Of a stretch of 64,000 nt of DNA, positions 9,063 to 17,068 are shown piece by piece (position 1 is the first letter of the stretch; each line of letters starts with the position of its first letter). The position numbers were made by a program, and so were the translations under genes. The stretch lies in contig CALAMC010000110.1 of assembly GCA_937925655.1 (NCBI GenBank), positions 1 through 64,000 of the forward strand. Reading direction: 5' to 3'. This DNA is from an uncultured candidate division Zixibacteria bacterium (lineage in GTDB: Bacteria; Zixibacteria; MSB-5A5; GN15; PGXB01). The notes beneath the pieces were generated by a model. The model was not told the origin of the DNA, did no database searches, and saw only the letters and a list, made by a program, of their open reading frames with translations.

Positions 9063-9854
9063 ATGAATGCCGCTCGTGCCATATTCCTCTTTGAGCCTGA
9101 AGGCGACCCGTTTTATAATATGGCCTGCGACGGGGCGCTTTTCCGCTCTTTTTCAGGAAATAAATATGAAATTACAGCCGTATTGCGGCTGTATTCATGG
9201 GCTATCCCGGCGATAACGATAGGCTATAATCAGGATATTTCAAGGGCCTTAAACATGTCGCGCGTGGAATCCGGCTTGCCGGTAATCCGTCGTATAACCG
9301 GAGGTCGCGCCATATATCATGACCGGTCGGAACTGACGTTTTCGCTGATGGCCCGAATGAACCTGCTGCCTTCGGGGAAAAATAGCCTGACAGAAATCAA
9401 CACCGCTGTTTCATTGACGCTGGTCGATTTTTTAAATGAAGTCGGAATCTCATCTGTCTGGCGGCGTCATTCCGACGCCAATTTCAAGAGCAACGGGCCG
9501 TCTCGAAGCGGCGCCTGTTTTGCTTCGGTTTCCCGTTATGAGATTGTCAGTCAGGGGGTTAAGATTGTGGGGGGAGCGCAGCGACAGAGCGGTGATTGTT
9601 TTATTCATCAGGGATCGATTAAAGCCAACGGCATAGCCACTCATCCGGCGCTGGGACCGGTGGGGGGTGATTTTCCCGGGGATGATACAAATGGCCGGTC
9701 AATCCGGATATCCGATATAAAAGAGATATTTGTCGGTAATTTTTCAAGGGGATTGGGGATTAAATTTGATGAAGACCGATTTCCGCCTGAAGTCATCGGC
9801 GAAATAGATATTGAGACGGGAAAATTGCGTCAGAATCCGCTTTTAAAGAAATAA
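9063..9854 (+). CDS. Lipoate/octanoate transferase (LipM / LplA-like, BPL_LplA_LipB fold)
   Basis: 263 residues. Conserved features: RRITGGRAIYHDRSELTFS (about 79-97), the acyl-binding region; ACFASVSRYEIV near 150, with a Cys where LipM-type octanoyltransferases carry the catalytic Cys; and GVKIVGGAQRQ with the conserved Lys, followed by HQGSI. These fit an enzyme that moves octanoate or lipoate onto lipoyl-domain proteins such as GcvH. LipM-type transfer is preferred over ATP-using LplA because of the Cys and the lack of a C-terminal LplA accessory domain. No Shine-Dalgarno precedes ATG 9063; a promoter sits almost on the start. Stand-alone gene after the tRNA. Confidence 0.85.
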   Translation: MNAARAIFLFEPEGDPFYNMACDGALFRSFSGNKYEITAVLRLYSWAIPAITIGYNQDISRALNMSRVESGLPVIRRITGGRAIYHDRSELTFSLMARMNLLPSGKNSLTEINTAVSLTLVDFLNEVGISSVWRRHSDANFKSNGPSRSGACFASVSRYEIVSQGVKIVGGAQRQSGDCFIHQGSIKANGIATHPALGPVGGDFPGDDTNGRSIRISDIKEIFVGNFSRGLGIKFDEDRFPPEVIGEIDIETGKLRQNPLLKK

Positions 9855-9942
9855 ATTTTTTGAACAGAATATTACGGCGAATAGTCTTACTAATGAAGGT
9901 GGAGTGTCCGTATTAAATATAGCTGACCGTTTAAAAAAGCTC

Positions 9943-9972
9943 TTGACTTCCGGCACGTTACGGGGCTATACT
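9943..9972 (+). promoter_or_regulatory. Sigma70-like promoter for the TonB-dependent receptor operon
   Basis: TTGACT (9943-9948) and TATACT (9967-9972), spacer 18 bp. Transcription is predicted to begin near 9979. Confidence 0.65.
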
Positions 9973-10028
9973 GTAAATTTGTTGGGAAGGAAATTGGAAT
10001 AACGGAGGAGTCAGGCGTCGGTCTCTTA

Positions 10029-10134
10029 CAATCGCAGGCGCGATTGATTTTCCCTCACAAACCGTCGCACTCTTTAGGCGAACTTGATAGCGAAAGATGC
10101 AGAGATTTTCGGCAATGAGAAAGGCGACCGGTTT
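10029..10134 (+). promoter_or_regulatory. Structured 5' leader, possible cis-acting RNA
   Basis: A perfect 7-bp hairpin CAATCGC/GCGATTG (10029-10035 with 10040-10046, loop AGGC) is followed by a longer closing stem, AAACCGTCGC (10059-10068) with GCGACCGGTTT (10124-10134; one bulged C), around about 55 nt. The enclosed part can also form CGAAA/TTTCG. I do not recognise a known riboswitch consensus. Confidence 0.4.
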
Positions 10135-10186
10135 CACTATTAGCAAAAAATTGTTATTGTTGTATAGAGGTAAGGAGGATAGGGAA

Positions 10187-13100
10187 ATGTCCAGGCTGCC
10201 CAAAGTGTGCCTGTTTTTGGTAGTATTAATTGCCATGGCGATGCTGTTGTCGTCATTGGCACTGGCCGGTACCACCGGCAGGATCAAAGGGCGGGTAACC
10301 GATAAAGCGACGGGAGAACCGATACCGGGGGCGTCGGTGCAACTGCTGGGGACAAGGATGGGTGCAATGACCGATCCTGACGGAAGCTTTATGATTGTTC
10401 TGGTCCCGCCGGGAAAATATAGCCTGCAAATCACTTCGGTATCTTATAGCCCCATGGAGATTGAAGGGGTTGAAGTTGTCGTAGACATCACTACGGAGCA
10501 GAATGCGCAGATGCAGACGGCGGTGACCGACCTGGACAAAGTCATCAAGGTGACGGCCGACCGCGACAAGATTGATATTTACAAAGTATCCAGCGAAGTG
10601 ACCATGTCCAAGGACCAGATCAAGAGCCTGCCGGTGCAGAACGTGGATCAGCTTTTGCAGCAGACGGCCGGTGTAGTCACGACATCCGAAGGCGAGATCA
10701 TCATTCGCGGCGGTCGTGCCGGTGAAGTGGCCTACATTGTCGACGGGGTCACTATCGGTGACCCGCTGGGCGGGTATGGCCCGGCCAACCTGGGATTGTC
10801 GCTGACATCGGGTTCGATTCAGGAAATCAGTATTATCAAGGACGGATTCGACCCGGAATACGGCAACGCCCTGTCCGGCATTATTCGTATTACGACGCAG
10901 ACGGGTTCGACGGAAAACACGAACGCGACACTGCAGTACATTACCGATGATTTCGGCAATAAATCGCTGAACAGATATTCAGAAAATTACGACAACCTAT
11001 ATTTTACCATCAGCGGTCCCGACCCGATTTTGAAAAGCCGGCTGCTTCCGGCGCTGGGCCTGAATATGCTGGAAGATAAAGAGGTGACGTATTTCTTCTA
11101 CGCCGAAATGACGAAGACGAACACGTCGACCAATTACAAGGAATTTGAAAGCCCGTTGTATCCGAAAACATACGGATCTTTCAACCTGTTCGGGATCGAT
11201 GTGCCGGAACGCCAGTACAACGATTACACGATCAATGCCAACATCATGATGAAGCCGATCAACACCATGAAGATGATTTTCAGCTACAAGAATTCGGTGA
11301 ATCGGCAGACGCTGTTCGACTGGCAGTATCGTTATACGCCCAACACGGCGCCGGTCGGCGAGACCAAATGGCAATCCTATTCGATGGAGGTCACGCACCA
11401 GATCAACAAGGATATGCACTATTACGTGAAGGGGTCATATTACAATCGTGACGTGTTGTATCAGCCGGGCGACCCGAACAATCCCGGAAAAGGGCTGAAT
11501 CCCGACCAGTTTTTGCAATACAACTTGTATGAGTCATATCAGGATCGTTACGCTTATGTGGATCAGGCGGGCAACATCGTTTTCGACAACACGATAAGAA
11601 ACGGGCAATTTGACCTGGCGGAACCGATTCTGGATATATACCCCGATACGGTTGCCGGGAATTTTTACGGCCGCGACATTTCGGGGCCATACTGGACCTT
11701 CGGGAATATTCAGGGATACGGCGGTATGTATGATTTTCGTTTCAACAACATCGCCTTCGCCGATAATCTCGAAGGGGAGCCGTTCGCCGACCTCAACGGC
11801 GACGGCGTCTGGAATCCGGGGGATTACCTTTATGATTCCAACGGCAACGGCAAATTCGACTATGACCGCCGGGACGTGATCGATGAACACCAGGCCGAAC
11901 CGTATCTCGACGGTGATATCAACCTCGGGGAGAGATTCATCGACGTCAACAATAACGGCATATATGAACCGGGGCTGGATATTTTCATAAGCTGCGATTG
12001 TCCGGAAAACATGGATATTGACCGCAACGGTCGTTATACGGGCCCCAATGAAGCCTGGTCGCCGGGAATCGATTTTATCGATCGTAACGGCAACGGTATT
12101 TTCGATTATCGCAACTATCAGTACGATCCGGGTGAACCGTTCACCGATGTTAACGGCAACGGTATCTATGATTACGGCCCGGGATTTTTGAACGTGGACA
12201 GCTATGATGCGACGACGGTCTGGCATCATCGCCGAATCCAGCAGTATGTTATGGAAGGGCGCATGTATCGCCAGATGGGCAATCATGAAATCAAGGCCGG
12301 CATGGAAATTCGCAAGGAATACATGGACAAGGAAGACATCCGCGGTCTGGAAATTCCGTACGTTGGTCGTGATGACGGCGGCGCTTATCCGGGTATCGGT
12401 GAATTGCGCGATTTTTACAGCTACAGTCCTCTGGCCGGAACGTTTTATGTCCGCGACAACCTCGAATACGGCTCCATGATTGCTTCGCTCGGGTTCCGTT
12501 ATGATTACTTCATCCAGTCGTCGGGATTGGAAGAGGTGGCCAAGGCGGATGACCTGGGCACCGGCGTTATTTACGGCGACCGGACGCGTTTTTCGCCCCG
12601 TATCGGTTTTTCCTACCCGATTTCGGACAAGGCCAAGATCCATTTCAACTACGGGCATTTTTATCAACTGCCGTCATATTCGTTCATGTATGACCGGAAT
12701 ACGACGTCGGCGTCGGCCAATGACATTATCGGGAACTATAACCTCGATTATGTCAAGACGATTCAGTATTCTTTCGGCGTCAAGTATGCCATGTCGGAAG
12801 ATTACTCGGTTGACCTCTCCGGTTATTTCAAGGACGAGTTCGACAAGATCAACTCGGCCAACGTGAAAATCGGCGGTGGGGCGCTGACGGTTCAAAGATA
12901 CGAGAACCGTGACTATGGCCGCAGCCGCGGTTTTGAAATTACGATTGACAAGCGCGGCGGCCGCCTGATTAACGGCGAAGTCAACTACACTTATGCCTTC
13001 GCGTTCGGCAAGCAGTCGCAGACGCGCACGACGTACTGGGAAGACTTCCAATTGAGCCGCGAGTCGCTGGCCGAAAAGCCGCTGGACAACGACGTTCGTC

Positions 13101-13552
13101 ATTCGCTGAAATGCGGTATTCAGCTGGTTATTCCGGAGACGATGAAGCCGCGGTTGTTCGGTTTCAGGATTCCGAACGGCTGGACGTTTTCGGTGCAGGG
13201 CTTGTTCGAGTCCGGGCGTCCTTTCACGCCGGGGTCGAATTATCCCAATCTGACGACGCAGGAAGGTGTCGATGTCGATGAGAATTCGCTGCGGCGTCCG
13301 TCGACTTTGAATTTCGACGTCCGATTTGAAAAATATTTCCGGCTGTTTGCGCTCAACTGGCGCGCCATTGTCTGGGTCGATAACCTCTTGAACACCCGTA
13401 ACGTGGTTTCCGTCTATGGTAATACGGGACGGGCCGACACCAGTCAGAATGACGGCAGTGGCAACGTGACGGGCGGGACGGAATATGACCGCAATCCCGA
13501 GCTCTGGCGCTATGGTCGTCAGATCAAGTTCGGGGTGCAGGTGAGTTTGTAA
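10187..13552 (+). CDS. TonB-dependent receptor with N-terminal carboxypeptidase-regulatory-like domain and a calcium-loop insertion
   Basis: 1,121 residues from ATG 10187, chosen for the strong AAGGAGG at 10172-10178 and a signal peptide ending ...SSLALA near residue 27. A CarboxypepD_reg-like domain (about 30-115: GRIKGRVTDKATGEPIPGAS) precedes a plug domain (about 140-250: IKSLPVQNVDQLLQQTAGV, IIIRGGRAGEVAYIVDG, PEYGNALSGIIRI). A beta-barrel follows and ends in a typical aromatic last strand (IKFGVQVSL). It imports an unknown ligand across the outer membrane using TonB energy. Residues about 535-665 hold six DxNGNGxxD-type loops, odd for this family and probably an extracellular calcium-binding insertion. 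It heads an operon with a PorV-like protein and a lipoprotein. Confidence 0.92.
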   Translation: MSRLPKVCLFLVVLIAMAMLLSSLALAGTTGRIKGRVTDKATGEPIPGASVQLLGTRMGAMTDPDGSFMIVLVPPGKYSLQITSVSYSPMEIEGVEVVVDITTEQNAQMQTAVTDLDKVIKVTADRDKIDIYKVSSEVTMSKDQIKSLPVQNVDQLLQQTAGVVTTSEGEIIIRGGRAGEVAYIVDGVTIGDPLGGYGPANLGLSLTSGSIQEISIIKDGFDPEYGNALSGIIRITTQTGSTENTNATLQYITDDFGNKSLNRYSENYDNLYFTISGPDPILKSRLLPALGLNMLEDKEVTYFFYAEMTKTNTSTNYKEFESPLYPKTYGSFNLFGIDVPERQYNDYTINANIMMKPINTMKMIFSYKNSVNRQTLFDWQYRYTPNTAPVGETKWQSYSMEVTHQINKDMHYYVKGSYYNRDVLYQPGDPNNPGKGLNPDQFLQYNLYESYQDRYAYVDQAGNIVFDNTIRNGQFDLAEPILDIYPDTVAGNFYGRDISGPYWTFGNIQGYGGMYDFRFNNIAFADNLEGEPFADLNGDGVWNPGDYLYDSNGNGKFDYDRRDVIDEHQAEPYLDGDINLGERFIDVNNNGIYEPGLDIFISCDCPENMDIDRNGRYTGPNEAWSPGIDFIDRNGNGIFDYRNYQYDPGEPFTDVNGNGIYDYGPGFLNVDSYDATTVWHHRRIQQYVMEGRMYRQMGNHEIKAGMEIRKEYMDKEDIRGLEIPYVGRDDGGAYPGIGELRDFYSYSPLAGTFYVRDNLEYGSMIASLGFRYDYFIQSSGLEEVAKADDLGTGVIYGDRTRFSPRIGFSYPISDKAKIHFNYGHFYQLPSYSFMYDRNTTSASANDIIGNYNLDYVKTIQYSFGVKYAMSEDYSVDLSGYFKDEFDKINSANVKIGGGALTVQRYENRDYGRSRGFEITIDKRGGRLINGEVNYTYAFAFGKQSQTRTTYWEDFQLSRESLAEKPLDNDVRHSLKCGIQLVIPETMKPRLFGFRIPNGWTFSVQGLFESGRPFTPGSNYPNLTTQEGVDVDENSLRRPSTLNFDVRFEKYFRLFALNWRAIVWVDNLLNTRNVVSVYGNTGRADTSQNDGSGNVTGGTEYDRNPELWRYGRQIKFGVQVSL

Positions 13553-13598
13553 TAAATACGGAGAAAGAATAATTTTAGAAAAATGGGAGTTGGTGCTG

Positions 13599-14555
13599 AT
13601 GAGAATACATAAATGCCGGGGCAGTCTCCTGTTGTTGCTGGCGATATTGCTTCTACCGTCGCTGGCCTTGTCCCAGGCCAAGGTGGGAACGACGGGGGTC
13701 AATTTCCTGGAGTTGGGGGTTTCCGCCCGGGCCATGGGGATGGCCGAGGCTTTTACCGCCGGGGTCGATGATGCTTCTGCGGTCTTTTATAACCCGGCCG
13801 GCATGGTGTATGTATATGGCCGGGAAATAATGCTGACGCACATCGAAATGCCTGCGGACATCAATTACGAATTCGTCGGCATGGTGACACCGCTCGAAGC
13901 CGTCGGCGGGGTGGTGGGTATCGGGGTTTATTCGCTCAACACGGGCGATATTCCCTATACCAGCTATGAATACTGGAACGGCCGGGATGCGGCCGGGAAT
14001 ATGCAGTATTTTTCGGCGGGCGACATTGCCGTCTCGGTCAGCTATGCGCGTTATCTGACTGACAAGTTTTCTCTGGGTGTGACGGCCAAGTACATCCGGG
14101 AAGACCTGTCCGAATACAGCGCGACCGGTTGGGCGGCCGACGTTGGCACCATTTACAATTCGGGATACAAGAATTTCAAAATCGCCATGCTCATTTCCAA
14201 TTTCGGGCCGGACATGAAATTCATACAGAAGGAATTCCCGCTGCCGATCAATTTCAAATTCGGGGCATCGATTGATTTTATCGACATGGATGATCACCGG
14301 GTGATGCTGGCCGCCGAGGGTGCGCATCCGGCGGATAACCTCGAGAAATATAATGTGGGTCTGGAATACCAATATCTCAACAGGTTTACCCTTCGGGTCG
14401 GGGAAAGGCTCAATTACGATTCCGACGGATTTACGGCCGGCGGCGGTTTGACCATTCCGCTCGGTGACGAAATGGACCTTTCTGTCAACTACGCATATCA
14501 GGATTTTGGATTCCTGAATGAAGTTCATCGGTTTTCATTGGGGATTTCGTTCTAA
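13599..14555 (+). CDS. PorV/PorQ-family outer-membrane beta-barrel protein
   Basis: 318 residues from ATG 13599, with GGGAG at 13585-13589; in-frame TTG 13590 and GTG 13593 are alternatives. A signal peptide ends near ...LALSQA. The mature N-terminus has the family signature FLELGVSARAMGMAEAF followed by DDASAVFYNPAG, then alternating amphipathic strands to a terminal Phe (SLGISF). PorV is the outer-membrane shuttle of T9SS; FadL-like paralogues of unknown role are common in these genomes. It sits 46 bp after the receptor and 29 bp before the lipoprotein gene, so it probably works with them in the outer membrane. Confidence 0.82.
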   Translation: MRIHKCRGSLLLLLAILLLPSLALSQAKVGTTGVNFLELGVSARAMGMAEAFTAGVDDASAVFYNPAGMVYVYGREIMLTHIEMPADINYEFVGMVTPLEAVGGVVGIGVYSLNTGDIPYTSYEYWNGRDAAGNMQYFSAGDIAVSVSYARYLTDKFSLGVTAKYIREDLSEYSATGWAADVGTIYNSGYKNFKIAMLISNFGPDMKFIQKEFPLPINFKFGASIDFIDMDDHRVMLAAEGAHPADNLEKYNVGLEYQYLNRFTLRVGERLNYDSDGFTAGGGLTIPLGDEMDLSVNYAYQDFGFLNEVHRFSLGISF

Positions 14556-14584
14556 TGGAGAAGATAAATAAAATCGGAGGACCT

Positions 14585-17017
14585 ATGAAGCGCGGATTTT
14601 TGATAATATGTGCGCTGGTGTTAACTATATATGCCGTGGGGATGTGGGGATGTTCCAAGGAAATATCGGGTCCTCCCAGAGTCAATCAGCCCCCTCACGT
14701 GCAGTTTGTCAATATCCCGGTCGAAGGGACCCAGTTTTCGGCCGACACCAGCATATACTGGTATGGGACGGACGTGGACGGTTTTATCCGGTACTATCGT
14801 TATGCCGTCGTGGAAAGCAGTATGGTGGCGCGTTTGGCCGGGGATGATATCATCGCTTTCGTCGCCAACTATCCCGATTCGATCGACTGGACGGTGCTCG
14901 AGGTCGATCTGCAAAATCCACAGACCAGCGCCAGAATAAAGCTCAAGGCGGATTCACTTGACCCGGTGCGGTCATTCGTGGCATCTTATATTATTTTACA
15001 GGCGATCGATAATCTGGGTGCGGAATCCGAGGTGGCATACCGGCTGTTCAAGAAGAATAATCACTTCCCCGAAACGACAATAGGCTATGTTTTGTTAACG
15101 GATCCATACGTGAATGCCAAGGATTCTTCGGGTGTACTGGAAGGCGTCAGGATGACGTGGAGCGCCACGGATCCCATCGATTATCCCCGCAACCCGCCGC
15201 CGTTTCAGTATCGCTGGCGTTGTTTCGGGCCGTTCAGCAAGGCCGGCCTGGATTCTTTGAAGAAATATTTGCGGGTCAGGATTTTTGTCGATGCCTTCGG
15301 TGATTATTATCAGCGGGGCGACTCGCTTAAGATATTAAGCAGGGTTGACACGACCATCAATAATTCGGTGACACCGCCGGAAACGACGTTCACGCCGATA
15401 TACACATATTACCCGGTCAATAATCTGGGAGCCGCAGATCAGGCGTTGGGAAAATGGCGCAATTATTTTATCGGGGCGTTCCGGGGACTGGATACGATGA
15501 TATTCTCCCAAGACAGTCTTCTGGCGCTCAAGCAATGGCGCGATTCTCTCGATCCGGCGGTAAATCCCGGAATACTGATAAAAGAATCACAAGGCTGGGG
15601 GTATGACCAGAGCGTTCGTTTGTATGACCTGTTTGCCAATAAGCAGGTGGATGCCGCCGGCGATACGACCCGGACGGGATATTTTATATTTACCTGTCAA
15701 TCGCGGGATGATTCTGATGTTCCCGACAAGGTGCCGGCTCATACATTTTTCCAGGTTATTGAACCCAAGTTTGAACGGGAGTTGTTGATTGTTGATATAA
15801 CATTATACACTGAACGCGGTTACCCGAATGTGAATTTTCCAATTTTCGGGCGTTTTAATGACCCGGGTTTGTCCGGTATGCAAATTAATATCCCATTGGA
15901 ATATCTCGTAAGAAACGTGCATGGTAATTTTGCCAATACATGGAAGCCGGGTAGTTTCGATGCGACAAATATTTTGCCCGAAGTTTATGGCCCAGCCGGT
16001 ACATATATGGGTTATTCAACCAATGGCTGTACACAGGATTATATTTCAACCTGCAACCTTTATGATTTTAGCGCCATAAGCGATACTTTGGGGCTCGATC
16101 AAGTTCCGCTGCGTGATATTTTGAAGCATAAAGTAGTATTGTTGTATAAGGACGATCCATTTAATGCCATTGACCTTGCAACCAGGACCGCACGTTCATT
16201 GATTAGATTTATGAATAGCGGCGGGAAGGTGTGGACGATAGCCAGAGCTCCCTTTGGGACGGGGCTGCCATCTGTTGATTACGCTCTTTCATTACAAATA
16301 GGAGCACCATACAGGACTTACTTTGGTATTGATAGTGTATTTTTCTCTGGATGGGAAGGCATTTGGAGCGATTATTATGATGATCTGACCGGCCCGGATT
16401 TTCCTATTCGTGATCAGTACCTAAGAATTGAGGATTTTATCGGGGGTGATGCCATTTCCGGAAATATAGTTGGAGTGCCGGACGCATATATAGATACGGC
16501 GTTATTAAGGCAGAGATATATTTATCAAATCTGGGGCTGGTACGATTATCCTTATATTGATACAATTCCAGCTCTTCCGGAAGTTGGTGCTATTGAACCG
16601 GTGGTCGGGCCGGGTAATCATTCTCTGTTTATATATATGTCTAGGTACCATTATAGTCTGGAAAATGGGATAGTCGAATCTATTGTGCCCGCAAACGTTC
16701 CATCGTATGTATCTATGTGGTCACGGGATTATCAAGGGAAAATATGCGCAATGGCAAGGGAAACTCAGGTTTTCAAAACAGCGCATTTTTGTTTCCCTCT
16801 GATGGCGATGGACCAGGCGTCAGCACAGCAGGTATTTGCCAAAATGATGAATTGGTTTACAATGGAAGAACCTTACAGCAAAACCGGCAAATTCTCAACC
16901 AGTAGTACTGCCGATAGAGTCAGTGTCAGTAAGTTACGGGCAATTGAAGAAGAATACAATGAATTGTACCGCAATGGGCTGTTATCTGATCAGAAAAATG
17001 CGGCCAATGCGCGTTAG
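14585..17017 (+). CDS. Large outer-membrane-type lipoprotein of unknown function
   Basis: 810 residues from ATG 14585, set by GGAGG at 14576-14580. A lipoprotein signal ends at Cys23 (VGMWGC). The N-terminal part (about 35-160) looks like an Ig-like domain (PPHVQFVNIPVEGTQ, YWYGTDVDGFIRYYRYAVVE). The C-terminal half contains a Rossmann-like region (LRDILKHKVVLLYKDD, then IRFMNSGGKVWTIAR). I recognise no named family. It is the last gene of the receptor-PorV unit and may be the surface partner of the receptor, in the way SusD partners SusC, but has no SusD motifs. Third-position GC seems lower after about 15800 than in the first half, by eye. Confidence 0.75.
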   Translation: MKRGFLIICALVLTIYAVGMWGCSKEISGPPRVNQPPHVQFVNIPVEGTQFSADTSIYWYGTDVDGFIRYYRYAVVESSMVARLAGDDIIAFVANYPDSIDWTVLEVDLQNPQTSARIKLKADSLDPVRSFVASYIILQAIDNLGAESEVAYRLFKKNNHFPETTIGYVLLTDPYVNAKDSSGVLEGVRMTWSATDPIDYPRNPPPFQYRWRCFGPFSKAGLDSLKKYLRVRIFVDAFGDYYQRGDSLKILSRVDTTINNSVTPPETTFTPIYTYYPVNNLGAADQALGKWRNYFIGAFRGLDTMIFSQDSLLALKQWRDSLDPAVNPGILIKESQGWGYDQSVRLYDLFANKQVDAAGDTTRTGYFIFTCQSRDDSDVPDKVPAHTFFQVIEPKFERELLIVDITLYTERGYPNVNFPIFGRFNDPGLSGMQINIPLEYLVRNVHGNFANTWKPGSFDATNILPEVYGPAGTYMGYSTNGCTQDYISTCNLYDFSAISDTLGLDQVPLRDILKHKVVLLYKDDPFNAIDLATRTARSLIRFMNSGGKVWTIARAPFGTGLPSVDYALSLQIGAPYRTYFGIDSVFFSGWEGIWSDYYDDLTGPDFPIRDQYLRIEDFIGGDAISGNIVGVPDAYIDTALLRQRYIYQIWGWYDYPYIDTIPALPEVGAIEPVVGPGNHSLFIYMSRYHYSLENGIVESIVPANVPSYVSMWSRDYQGKICAMARETQVFKTAHFCFPLMAMDQASAQQVFAKMMNWFTMEEPYSKTGKFSTSSTADRVSVSKLRAIEEEYNELYRNGLLSDQKNAANAR

Positions 17018-17036
17018 AAGAGACTGACTTTCTATG

Positions 17037-17068
17037 AAGCCGGAGGAAAAAATCTTCCGGCTTTTTTT
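17037..17068 (+). terminator. Rho-independent terminator
   Basis: AAGCCGGA (17037-17044) pairs with TCCGGCTT (17056-17063), followed by a T run to 17068. It ends the receptor operon and touches the stop codon of the convergent gene. Confidence 0.85.

Larger units (their letters stand above)
9855..10186 (+). other. Promoter and structured leader region before the TonB-dependent receptor
   Basis: 332 bases without an accepted gene. An in-frame extension of the receptor to ATG 10097 is possible but has no ribosome-binding site and would bury the signal peptide. The stretch holds a promoter (9943-9972) and a leader of about 208 nt with two clear stems (see 10029-10134). Confidence 0.55.

Noticed and set aside
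10097..10186. Upstream start for the TonB-dependent receptor
   Set aside because: No ribosome-binding site, and AAGGAGG lies at the right distance for ATG 10187; the extension also covers the folded leader.
11785..12185. Cellulosome-type dockerin in the receptor
   Set aside because: Six irregularly spaced loops sit inside a barrel, not the two 22-residue repeats of a terminal dockerin, and no cellulosomal cohesin partner is evident.
11534..13735. Long open frames (377 and 353 codons) on the minus strand across the TonB-dependent receptor
   Set aside because: They mirror the coding frame of a well-supported gene, have no ribosome-binding site and translate to low-complexity, non-family-like protein.
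17037..17068. Bidirectional terminator for the glycosyltransferase-TPR gene as well
   Set aside because: On the minus strand the stem is not followed by a T run, so it supports only the plus-strand operon.
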